The translations under genes and the position numbers were made by a program. From CAYQUO01 sp964420835 (GTDB lineage Bacteria > Chloroflexota > Anaerolineae > Anaerolineales > Anaerolineaceae): DNA of 64,000 nt. A model generated the notes under the pieces. The model made no database searches and had not been told where the DNA came from. It was given only the letters and a program-made list of their open reading frames with translations. Position 1 is the stretch's first letter. The number at the start of each line of letters is the position of its first letter. This document shows, piece after piece, positions 8,039 through 15,785 of the stretch. The DNA is taken from assembly GCA_964420835.1 (NCBI GenBank), contig CAYQUO010000010.1, forward strand, positions 41,955 through 105,954, in the 5' to 3' direction.

Positions 8039-9622
8039 TTAAAGTGGCATGTTGCCGTGTTTCTTGGCCGGCAACTTGCTTTGCTTATCCCGTAAAAGTT
8101 CCAATGCGGCGATCAACCGTGGACGGGTTTCAGAGGGGATGATTACATCATCAATGTGTCCGCCTGCAGCAGCAGCGTATGGGTTGGCAAATTTCTCCCG
8201 GTATTCCGCCACCAGCCGTGCCCGTTCAGCCTTGGGATCTGCAGCCTCCTTGATCTCCTTGCGGAAGAGAATGTTAACAGCACCATCTGCGCCCATCACC
8301 GCAATCTCAGCATTCGGCCAGGCAAAGATGAGGTCGGCTCTCAGGTGTTTTGAACCCATTACAATAAACGCACCGCCATATCCCTTGCGGGTCACAACCG
8401 TAATCTTGGGCACTGTGGCTTCAGAGTAGGCAAATACGATCTTCGCTCCATGCCGGATGATGCCACGGTGTTCTGTTGATACTCCGGGGAGAAAACCGGG
8501 CGAATCGGAGAAAGTGATGATGGGCAGGTTGAATGCATCGCAGAAGCGGACGAATCGGGCAATTTTATCCGAGGCATCAATATCGATGCTGCCTGCCAGG
8601 TGGGTGGGTTGTTGTCCAACTACACCAACGGATTGGCCGTGAAGCCGGGCAAACCCAACCAGGGCATTACGGGCAAAATTGGCGTGCACCTCGAAGAAGG
8701 ATCCAAGATCGAAGACCTTGTTGACCACATCATGCATTTCATAGGGTTCATTTGGATCTTCCGGTACGATCGTGTCCAATTCCCTGTCCATTCGGAACGG
8801 GTTGTCGTTCGTCTCAACCACCGGCGGTTGTTCCATGTTGTTGGAGGGAAGGTAACTCAGCAGTGTTCTTGCAGTGTTCAGCGCGTCATCTTCATTTTCT
8901 GCGGCGAAATGGGCCACGCCACTGACGCTGGAATGGGTGCTGGCTCCACCGAGGGTTTCGAAATCAACTTCCTCGCCTGTCACGGCTTTGATCACTTCCG
9001 GCCCGGTGATGAACATGTGGCTGATGTGTTTGGTCATGATGATGAAATCTGTGATGGCTGGTGAATACACATGGCCACCGGCGCATGGTCCCAATTCGAC
9101 GCTGATCTGCGGGATGACACCGCTGGCGAGCGTATTGCGGTAGAACAATTCTCCAAAGGCCCACAGGCTCCAAATGCCTTCCTGGATGCGCGCCCCGCCG
9201 CCATCGCTCAGGCCAATCACCGGCACCCCGGCCTGCATGGCCATATCCATGAGGTTGGCCAGTTTAATGCCCGCCACTTCACTGAATGAACCACCCATTA
9301 CGGTAAAGTCCTGTGCATACAGGCAAACCCGGCGTCCGTTAACCTTGGCAAACCCGGCGACCATGCCGTCCCCATAAAAACGGGCTTTGTCCATTCCATA
9401 TTCCGTATGGCGGTGTATCATGAAGGGTTGAATTTCTTGGAATGAACCTGGATCTACGAATTTTTCAACCCGTTCACGTGCAGTTAACTTGCCTTTTGCA
9501 TGTTGGGCTTCTATTCGGTCCTGTCCACCTCCTAGCGCCAGTTGTGAGCGCTTCTCCTTTAATGAGGCAAAGAGAACATCCTTTCCCTTTGCCTGTCCTT
9601 GGGGTTTCTTTTTTGTTTCCAC
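8039..9622 (-). CDS. Acyl-CoA carboxyltransferase, alpha subunit of Na+-pumping decarboxylase
   Basis: A 527-residue carboxyltransferase with the two crotonase-like halves of the PccB/MmdA family (about 30-270 and 290-510). It moves the carboxyl group from an acyl-CoA to biotin. Both oxyanion-hole regions are seen: SDGGGARIQEG with GPCAGGHVYSP in the first half and DSPGFLPG with KGYGGAF in the second. Similarity to methylmalonyl-CoA decarboxylase is strongest by eye, but malonyl-CoA is also possible. It is the promoter-proximal gene of a six-gene operon (alpha, small subunit, biotin carrier, beta, cyclase, GNAT-like). No acyl-CoA ligase or transferase is encoded with it. Confidence 0.93.
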   Translation of the reverse strand: METKKKPQGQAKGKDVLFASLKEKRSQLALGGGQDRIEAQHAKGKLTARERVEKFVDPGSFQEIQPFMIHRHTEYGMDKARFYGDGMVAGFAKVNGRRVCLYAQDFTVMGGSFSEVAGIKLANLMDMAMQAGVPVIGLSDGGGARIQEGIWSLWAFGELFYRNTLASGVIPQISVELGPCAGGHVYSPAITDFIIMTKHISHMFITGPEVIKAVTGEEVDFETLGGASTHSSVSGVAHFAAENEDDALNTARTLLSYLPSNNMEQPPVVETNDNPFRMDRELDTIVPEDPNEPYEMHDVVNKVFDLGSFFEVHANFARNALVGFARLHGQSVGVVGQQPTHLAGSIDIDASDKIARFVRFCDAFNLPIITFSDSPGFLPGVSTEHRGIIRHGAKIVFAYSEATVPKITVVTRKGYGGAFIVMGSKHLRADLIFAWPNAEIAVMGADGAVNILFRKEIKEAADPKAERARLVAEYREKFANPYAAAAGGHIDDVIIPSETRPRLIAALELLRDKQSKLPAKKHGNMPL

Positions 9623-9703
9623 AGGTTTTTTGCCTCCATCATATTGAAATATTGGTATTAAATTAAATATGGATACGAACTGTTTGCCAGGTTGTCTGCT
9701 CTA

Positions 9704-9732
9704 ATTTTACAGGCATGTTTCACACATCTCAA
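9704..9732 (-). promoter_or_regulatory. Promoter of the decarboxylase operon
   Basis: Minus strand: TTGAGA (9727-9732), 17 bases, TAAAAT (9704-9709), giving a leader of about 75 bases before the ATG at 9622. It stands alone in a 225-base gap and nothing else there looks like a promoter for this operon. Confidence 0.65.
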
Positions 9733-9751
9733 GTGATGTTATTCGACTCAC

Positions 9752-9770
9752 TGGTAACAATTTGTCACCA
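9752..9770. promoter_or_regulatory. 19-bp palindrome upstream of the decarboxylase promoter
   Basis: TGGTAACAATTTGTCACCA is a palindrome broken by one base pair. It lies 20 bases upstream of the -35 element, which is where an activator dimer would bind. Function is inferred from position only. Confidence 0.4.
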
Positions 9771-9789
9771 TTAATTTATGCCATTTGTG

Positions 9790-9827
9790 CCAAAAACAAT
9801 GCCGGACCTGTGAGCCCGGCATTGTTT
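9790..9827 (-). terminator. Intrinsic terminator after the first Mo-hydroxylase operon
   Basis: Minus strand: AAACAATGCCGG, ten-base loop, CCGGCATTGTTT, continuing into TTTTT. The 12-bp stem lies 21 bases beyond the stop of the molybdopterin subunit. Confidence 0.82.
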
Positions 9828-9847
9828 ATTTAGCCTTGATGTTTCGT

Positions 9848-12205
9848 TTATTTCACAATCCCCTTGTCCAGCATGGCAGTGTAGATCTTCTCTGCGGACA
9901 ATGGAGGATTGGTAACCCTAGTCCCGGTGGCATTGTAAATGGCGTTCGCCAGGCATGCGATAGTTGGCACCATTGGGTGCTCACCAACCCCGCGGGCTCC
10001 CCATGGACCATCATCCTGGGCGGTTTCTACAATGTGGGCTTCAATTTTCTCGGGGACATCAGCCGTGGTCGCAATGCGGTAATCAACAAAACTTGGATTG
10101 CCCATCACTCCGTTGACGAGCTTTAACTCTTCAAAGATCGCCGAACTCATCCCCTGCACGAATCCGCCTTCGATCTGTGATTTCACCAGGTCCGGGTTGA
10201 TCGCCTTTCCAACATCAAATGCTGATACTGCCTTTAGGATGGTGATTTGCCCGGTGTCAACATCGATCTCCAAGTCCACGGCCTGTGCGCCAGTCGTATA
10301 ATGTACGACCGCTCTCTCCCCTTGGCCGGTTTCCTTGTCCAGCCCGGTCACGTAGGACGGCATGAAATTGCCGCTGCCAACGATCGGGCCGCCATACCAG
10401 CCATTGTAGTCCGGCTTCGGGATGCCGTACACCACAATGTCCTTCAACGAGATCGACTCCTCGGTTTTATAGGAAATGACATACCCATCCTTGATGTCCA
10501 GGTCTTCCGGTTTTTCATTCCAGGCTTCGGCAACCATATCCAGGATCTTTTGACGGGCATCCAGGGCCGCGTTCCGAACCGCATTCCCCATGCTCCAGGT
10601 CAGGCGGCTGGCAACGGTCTGCCATTCATAAGGGCTGTATTGGGTGTCGATCGGCCCCTTTACTTTGATGGATTCAAAGGGAACACCCAGTGTTTCTGCT
10701 GCGATCTGCGCCATGACGGTGAATGTTCCCTGGCCAAGTTCCTGGCCTCCGATCAGTACGGTTACCGAGGCATCTTCATTTAACTTGATTAATGAACTCG
10801 ACCCGGCATTTGGGGGCATGGCTGGCGCCTTCCACATCACCGCGATGCCCTTCCCGCGTTTTTTATTGGGTGCGGTGGGTTTTTCCTTTACACCCCAGTC
10901 GATCTCCTTGGCCACTTTTTCAATGCAATCCTTGATGCCTGTTTTGTGCATGGTCATGCCGGTCAGCAGCTTGTCGCCTTCCTGCACCACGTTCATCTTC
11001 ATGAACTCGACCGGGTCCATCCCTATCTTCTCAGCCAGCATATCCATTGCCTGCACAATACCGGTGTGAACTTCCGACATGCCAAACCCCCGGTAAGCCC
11101 CTCCAATCGGGTGGTTCGTATAGATGCACATACTGTCGATCTTGACGTTGGGGGCGTTGAACGGGCCGGAACCGGAGTATCCGCCGGCGCGTGTGATGTT
11201 CACCCCGTAATCGGTGTAACCGCCTCCATCCCAGTACATCTCGTTCTGGATAGCAAGCAGCTTCCCGTTCTTGTCGCATCCCACTTTGACCTTGGCCACC
11301 AGCCCTTGGCGTACAAAGTTGGTGAAGAACTCCTCTTCACGGGTCAGTCGCATCTTGACGGGATGGTTGCGCACCTTCATGGCTATCGCGACCGGAATGG
11401 CCTCCATTGTGACACCGGCTTTACAGCCGAACCCGCCGCCGATCAACGGAGCGATCACCCGGATTTTTCCCTCCGGTATCTGCAGGGTTTGGGCGATCAA
11501 GTTCCGCTGCGCAAAGGGCGATTGGGAAGACGCCCAAAGTGTAATATTGTCCTCATCATCCACCTTTGCGATCGCGATATGTGGTTCAATGGGCACATGC
11601 TGCACATGCGGCACCTTGAACGTGTGTTCAACAATGGCCGCACATTTGCTCCATGCTTCCTCAACATCACCTTTGCGAACCTTGAAGTGGTTGGCGATGT
11701 TCGTTCCCGGAACCGGGAAAATGAAATTGGGGACTTCGTAATCGCCCAGGTTTGGGTGTAATAGCGGGGCATCCTTTGATGCTCCGTAAACCGGTTCAAA
11801 AATACCCGGTAACTCCTCATATTCTACATCGATCAGGTCCAGCGCTTTTTCCGCGATGTCCTCGCTGACAGCCGCCACTCCCGCAACTGCCTCGCCAACG
11901 AACCGCACCCTGTCTCGTGCGAAAATAAAACGGTCTTTGAGGTAAAGCCCAACCATTCCTGGAAAATCTTCACCGGTCACAACCGTTTTTACGCCTGGCA
12001 GCGCCTTTGCCTTGCTGGTATCGATCTTTTTAATAATGGCATGTGGGTATGGGCTCCGTTTTACCCTCGCATGCAACAACGAAGCGCCAAATTGTACGTC
12101 ATCGGTATAGACCGCTGCACCGGTGACTTTTTCACGGACATCGACACGCGGTTTCGAAATACCGACCACACTGGTGGTTTTTTCTTTGGATTTTTCCTTT
12201 GCCAT
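9848..12205 (-). CDS. Molybdenum hydroxylase, large molybdopterin-binding subunit (set 1)
   Basis: A 785-residue subunit of the xanthine dehydrogenase family. It holds the molybdopterin-cytosine-type cofactor and hydroxylates the substrate with water-derived oxygen. An N-terminal a/b hammerhead domain (about 25-135) is followed by the cofactor domain, with GGGFGCKAG and YRGFGMSEVHTG as cofactor-binding loops. The catalytic Glu is in GARGVGEHP near the C-terminus. The loop is unlike the form I CO dehydrogenase active-site loop, so this is not a CO dehydrogenase. AAAGGAGG precedes the ATG. Substrate unknown: aromatic CoA esters, nicotinate, purines and pyrimidines are all used by relatives. Confidence 0.9.
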   Translation of the reverse strand: MAKEKSKEKTTSVVGISKPRVDVREKVTGAAVYTDDVQFGASLLHARVKRSPYPHAIIKKIDTSKAKALPGVKTVVTGEDFPGMVGLYLKDRFIFARDRVRFVGEAVAGVAAVSEDIAEKALDLIDVEYEELPGIFEPVYGASKDAPLLHPNLGDYEVPNFIFPVPGTNIANHFKVRKGDVEEAWSKCAAIVEHTFKVPHVQHVPIEPHIAIAKVDDEDNITLWASSQSPFAQRNLIAQTLQIPEGKIRVIAPLIGGGFGCKAGVTMEAIPVAIAMKVRNHPVKMRLTREEEFFTNFVRQGLVAKVKVGCDKNGKLLAIQNEMYWDGGGYTDYGVNITRAGGYSGSGPFNAPNVKIDSMCIYTNHPIGGAYRGFGMSEVHTGIVQAMDMLAEKIGMDPVEFMKMNVVQEGDKLLTGMTMHKTGIKDCIEKVAKEIDWGVKEKPTAPNKKRGKGIAVMWKAPAMPPNAGSSSLIKLNEDASVTVLIGGQELGQGTFTVMAQIAAETLGVPFESIKVKGPIDTQYSPYEWQTVASRLTWSMGNAVRNAALDARQKILDMVAEAWNEKPEDLDIKDGYVISYKTEESISLKDIVVYGIPKPDYNGWYGGPIVGSGNFMPSYVTGLDKETGQGERAVVHYTTGAQAVDLEIDVDTGQITILKAVSAFDVGKAINPDLVKSQIEGGFVQGMSSAIFEELKLVNGVMGNPSFVDYRIATTADVPEKIEAHIVETAQDDGPWGARGVGEHPMVPTIACLANAIYNATGTRVTNPPLSAEKIYTAMLDKGIVK

Positions 12206-12217
12206 GTCGAGCCTCCT

Positions 12218-12685
12218 TTACTTGGCCTCTGCGGCAGCTTTCACAGCGTTAATAATGCGCACGTAACCGGTACAACGGCACAGGTTTCCCACCAATGCCT
12301 CGGCGATCTCCTTCTCGGTGGGATGCGGTTTTCGTTTCAACAATGCATGCGCGGAGATGAGCATGCCCGGCGTGCAAAAACCACATTGCACACCTCCCTC
12401 GTCGATGATGGATTGCTGCAAGGTATTCAACTTGCCGTCCTTGGAAAGCCCTTCAACGGTGACAATGTTTGCCCCATTGCATTCGGCGGCCAATACCATG
12501 CAACTGTTCACCGGTTCGCCATTCATCAGCACGGTGCACGCACCGCATTCGCCTGCAGAGCAGCCGTTCTTGGTTCCGGTCAGCGCCAGCTTTTCCCGCA
12601 GCATCTGTAGAAGGGTCATGTGCCCTGGTACGTCCACCTGCTCAGGAGATCCATTAATGGTCAATACAATTCGATGAAAAGACAT
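12218..12685 (-). CDS. Molybdenum hydroxylase, [2Fe-2S] subunit (set 1)
   Basis: A 155-residue electron-transfer subunit with two [2Fe-2S] clusters. The plant-ferredoxin-type cluster uses C42, C47, C50 and C62; the second, in the helical C-terminal domain, uses C101, C104, C136 and C138 (CGFCTPG and CRCTGY). It passes electrons from the molybdenum centre to the FAD subunit. It lies twelve bases upstream of the large-subunit gene, with TTGGAGG before its ATG. Confidence 0.95.
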   Translation of the reverse strand: MSFHRIVLTINGSPEQVDVPGHMTLLQMLREKLALTGTKNGCSAGECGACTVLMNGEPVNSCMVLAAECNGANIVTVEGLSKDGKLNTLQQSIIDEGGVQCGFCTPGMLISAHALLKRKPHPTEKEIAEALVGNLCRCTGYVRIINAVKAAAEAK

Positions 12686-12733
12686 ACTATACCTCCAATT
12701 TTCCCTAACTTTCCAGATATCCCTGCCGCTTGC

Positions 12734-13624
12734 TTAACTGGCCTTGGCCAGGATCTCCTGCAGGGCGCGCCGGGTCAGGTTGCGCACCATGTACTTCCTG
12801 TAGCGGGCGGACCCGCGAACGTCATCAATGGGGGTGCAGGCATCCATGGCTGCTTCCGCGGCTTCCAGGATGGTCGCTTCTCCGGCAGGTTTTTCAGCCA
12901 GGATCGCTTCCGCTTTCACCGGCACAAGTGGTACGGGGGCAACCGAAGCCAGTGCCAATCGGAACCGTTTACCGGATTTTGCGCTGTTGTCAGGGTAACA
13001 CATCGCGGTAACACCCACAATCGAGAGATCACTGAGCTTGTTCCGGCCCAGTTTGATGTACCTGCCGGAATGTCCCTTGGGGGGCACAGGGAAGGAGATG
13101 GATGTCACAATCTCACCGGGTTGCAGGGTTGTTTGCCCCGGCCCTTTGAAGAAGGAGCTCAGGGGTTCAGTCCGCTCTCCCTTCACCCCATGAATATTAA
13201 GAACGCCCTGGTAAACAATGCAGGCACCTGTCGTGTCTCCGGCTGGTGAAGCATTGCAAATATTTCCCACGATTGTGGCCCGGGTGCGCAGTTGGTAACT
13301 GGCAACGGTCCGTGCTGCTTCAGCCAGCAGCGGGTAATGCTTGTTGACCTCGGCAGACGCTGCAACCTGGTTCATCGGAACCGCAGCACCAATTGTCAGG
13401 CCCTTGTTCGCATCAAAAGTAATCTTGTTCATCCCTGGCAAGCCTTTAACATCCACCAGGTATTGCAGCTTCCAGGCCCCATCGCGCAGGCGGACAAAGC
13501 AATCCGTCCCGCCCATGAAGGGTTTTGCCTGGCCGGCATGATCAGCCAGTAATTTGCAGGCTTCATCAAGTGAAGCGGGTACAACATAATCAAGTTCCGG
13601 TAATCCGGGATGAGGATTGATCAT
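12734..13624 (-). CDS. Molybdenum hydroxylase, FAD-binding subunit (set 1)
   Basis: A 296-residue FAD subunit (PF00941 type). The FAD diphosphate loops are visible: LADHAGQAKPFMGGTD near 27-42 and the RTRATIVGNICNA segment near 112-124. The C-terminal CO-dehydrogenase-flavoprotein domain (about 185-290) ends LTRRALQEILAKA. It is the first gene of the three-gene operon, whose order (FAD, FeS, Mo) is repeated by set 2 at 18-22 kb. A sigma-70 type promoter lies about 200 bases upstream. Confidence 0.93.
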   Translation of the reverse strand: MINPHPGLPELDYVVPASLDEACKLLADHAGQAKPFMGGTDCFVRLRDGAWKLQYLVDVKGLPGMNKITFDANKGLTIGAAVPMNQVAASAEVNKHYPLLAEAARTVASYQLRTRATIVGNICNASPAGDTTGACIVYQGVLNIHGVKGERTEPLSSFFKGPGQTTLQPGEIVTSISFPVPPKGHSGRYIKLGRNKLSDLSIVGVTAMCYPDNSAKSGKRFRLALASVAPVPLVPVKAEAILAEKPAGEATILEAAEAAMDACTPIDDVRGSARYRKYMVRNLTRRALQEILAKAS

Positions 13625-13821
13625 GAGTGACTTCCTCTCTAATGAAATAATTTAAACGGTTTCATTGCATACATCTTGGGTTTCTTGCTTTGAGGCTGGT
13701 GCATCGTTGCCAATCTCGCGGAAGATCGGCAGGACGTGTATTACATGAAAATATTCCTGTTCCACCTCCATTTCATTTGAATCATGAAAACATTACGCTG
13801 GCGAAAGAATTCCGGTAATAA

Positions 13822-13850
13822 ATCCTAACACGCACGGTTTTGTTGGTCAA
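13822..13850 (-). promoter_or_regulatory. Promoter of the first Mo-hydroxylase operon
   Basis: Minus strand: TTGACC (13845-13850), 17 bases, TAGGAT (13822-13827). The leader would be about 190 bases. It contains a short inverted repeat, TTTCAT-N7-ATGAAA, at 13771-13789. A second one, ATCAC-N10-GTGAT (13859-13878), lies upstream of the -35. Both repeats are too short to be convincing alone. Confidence 0.6.
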
Positions 13851-13897
13851 GTTCATTTATCACTACTTTGTTCGTGATTAGTATCCAATCCTTTGCC

Positions 13898-14257
13898 TCA
13901 TTCCTCAAGGCCAGGGACCTCCACCTTGAAGCAAAAAGCAAACGTGATGACTCCCAAACAGATTGGCAGCCACCAATAGTCTTGGTACTCCAGCAGCCAG
14001 TTCTGGTTGTAAAGGGTCATCCCAAACAGCATGAAGACGATCGCCAGGCCAACCAGCCACCAACTGGAAACGCCGTATGGCGGCCGCGATTTGTCCTTTT
14101 CCGGCAGGGCCGCGCCTTTCGATCGGCCTTTCACCCTTCGCCTCTTAAGTGCCAACTGCCGCTCCAGCCGTTTCTTTTTTCCCCTCAGCATGGCGATCCG
14201 GGCATAAAAAATGAGAATGGATACTGCAACCGCGATCAACCCTGGAGAGAATTTCAC
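13898..14257 (-). CDS. Small membrane protein of unknown function
   Basis: A 119-residue protein with an N-terminal hydrophobic helix (about 5-22), a very basic stretch rich in Arg and Lys (26-58) and two further hydrophobic helices (about 66-84 and 94-110). No family recognised. Its ATG overlaps the stop of the next upstream gene (14254) by four bases, so the two are translationally coupled. Three membrane segments and a positively charged loop are all that can be said. Confidence 0.65.
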   Translation of the reverse strand: MKFSPGLIAVAVSILIFYARIAMLRGKKKRLERQLALKRRRVKGRSKGAALPEKDKSRPPYGVSSWWLVGLAIVFMLFGMTLYNQNWLLEYQDYWWLPICLGVITFAFCFKVEVPGLEE

Positions 14258-14745
14258 TTCTTCCTCCTCAACCTGTTCTCAACAACGCGCTGAAAGTCCT
14301 GCTTGGTGGGTTTTAGTCCCACACCCAGCTCCCGGTACCTCGCCCGGGGTGTCAACTCCCCAAAGGCTGTTCGATGCCCTTCTGCTTGTTCGTCCTTCCG
14401 GCTCAGAACATAGACTGCGGTGTTTGGCAGGCGCACAATGCCGAAACGTTTTTCCGGCCTCCCCACGCAAGCCAGGAAGTACGCATCTCCATTTTCCCTC
14501 GGCGTGGGCAGGGTGATGTAAAAGATGCGGGTTTTTTTATCGAATTGGGTTTCATAATAGGTCAAACCAAGCGGTGAAACCCGTTTTGGCTCATCCATGC
14601 GGTCTCCCACATGATTCCACCAAAATTTTAAGAAGTCCACCCCCTTTTTTTCAACATATTCCATGAAACCGTTGGTCTGGCTGTGAAACAACAAGGGTAT
14701 GGCTTCAAATGCAAAGTTGTAATTTTGACTCCGATTTTTTTCCAT
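14254..14745 (-). CDS. Unknown protein, 163 residues
   Basis: A soluble, basic protein with no motif I recognise. It contains aromatic-rich stretches (DFLKFWWNHVGDRM) and a strand-rich centre (TRIFYITLPTPRENGDAYFLACVG) that looks like a small beta domain, then a C-terminal Arg/Lys helix. It is coupled by a four-base overlap to the membrane protein at 13898 and follows the NmrA-like gene by 22 bases. The three may form one unit. Confidence 0.6.
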   Translation of the reverse strand: MEKNRSQNYNFAFEAIPLLFHSQTNGFMEYVEKKGVDFLKFWWNHVGDRMDEPKRVSPLGLTYYETQFDKKTRIFYITLPTPRENGDAYFLACVGRPEKRFGIVRLPNTAVYVLSRKDEQAEGHRTAFGELTPRARYRELGVGLKPTKQDFQRVVENRLRRKK

Positions 14746-14767
14746 GGAGGTTGGTTGATCCTTCCGG

Positions 14768-15634
14768 TCAGAGGTTTGTTCTGGCCTTCATTTCGCGTCT
14801 TACAAAATCGGTAAAAGTGGTTGCCGGTCTGCAGAGGATGGTTTCCAGGGTCCTTGGGTTCCCAATCAGTCCGAATTGGTCATAATACTCGAACATTTTC
14901 AACAAGGTTTGGCGGGCATAGTCGTTCATCTTCCCGCCCTTTGCGCGTTTGCTCCAGTCACCTCGGTTCTGGCTAACGGCTCGAACGTCCCGGTTTAATT
15001 CCTTCCCCAGGATTCCGGCCACCTCATCCTGCGTCAGGGGTTCCGGGCCTGCCAGTTCATAGATCGCGTTTTCGTGGCCGCTGTTCTTAATGACCAGCCC
15101 GGCTGCCATTCCAACGTCCTCCAGGTCCACAATGCTGATCCGTGCCGAGGTCGAATACGGAATGCTATAGATCCCATATTGGACAATGAAATCCCAGCCG
15201 GCAAGGATGTTTTGCATATAGGCGCAGGGTTGCAGGATCGTAAAATCAATTCCTGCCTGGAATATGGCCTCCTCCACCCGCATTTTCTGCCAGTGGTGGG
15301 GCATCGCTTCTACCTGTGGATGTAGAACGGAATGATAAACCACCCTCCTTACGCCGTTCCTCTTTGCTGCCGCCAGCAGCCGTTTCCCGATTTCCAGTTC
15401 ATCCGGGACGACATTGGGGCAGATCAGGTAGACCATCTCGACCTGTCGGGTGGCTTCCAGCATTGCCTTGTCATCCCGCAAATTGCCAATGAAGATTTCT
15501 TTGGCCTCACCTTTTTCCAGGACGCCCGCCTCTTCCTGGTTCCTTGCCAGGGCGCGTGCGTCAATGTGAAAGTGGGCAAGAGCCTTGAGGACTGCCCGGC
15601 CGGTCTTCCCTGCTGCTCCTGTGACGAGGATCAT
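14768..15634 (-). CDS. NmrA-like NAD(P)-binding protein
   Basis: A 288-residue atypical short-chain dehydrogenase of the NmrA/HSCARG type. The dinucleotide-binding motif VTGAAGKTGRAVL is at residues 4-16. The usual catalytic Tyr-x-x-x-Lys of classical short-chain dehydrogenases is not evident, which is normal for NmrA-like proteins. These act as NAD(P)H sensors or as isoflavone-reductase-like enzymes. It sits between the nucleobase permease and two unknown genes, inside the catabolic island. A role there is possible but unproven. Confidence 0.85.
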   Translation of the reverse strand: MILVTGAAGKTGRAVLKALAHFHIDARALARNQEEAGVLEKGEAKEIFIGNLRDDKAMLEATRQVEMVYLICPNVVPDELEIGKRLLAAAKRNGVRRVVYHSVLHPQVEAMPHHWQKMRVEEAIFQAGIDFTILQPCAYMQNILAGWDFIVQYGIYSIPYSTSARISIVDLEDVGMAAGLVIKNSGHENAIYELAGPEPLTQDEVAGILGKELNRDVRAVSQNRGDWSKRAKGGKMNDYARQTLLKMFEYYDQFGLIGNPRTLETILCRPATTFTDFVRREMKARTNL

Positions 15635-15693
15635 TTTCTACCCTTCGGTGTTGGTGCTGAAATTATACCAAACTGTCTTTTCCCGGGAAAACA

Positions 15694-15723
15694 CTCCCCG
15701 ATGCCGTGAAAGACATCGGGGAG
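15694..15723 (-). terminator. Terminator of the permease gene
   Basis: Minus strand: CTCCCCGATG, ten-base loop, CATCGGGGAG, then TGTTTTCCC. Strong stem, short U-tract. It separates the permease from the NmrA-like gene. Confidence 0.65.
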
Positions 15724-15785
15724 GTTTGTTCCTCGGTTTTGGATCATTTTCAGGAACCGGCAAACGATCCAATACACTTCAAATG

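Noticed and set aside
10946..11761. Open frame of 271 codons on the plus strand
   Set aside because: Antisense shadow of the set 1 molybdenum subunit; low-complexity His-rich translation without homology.
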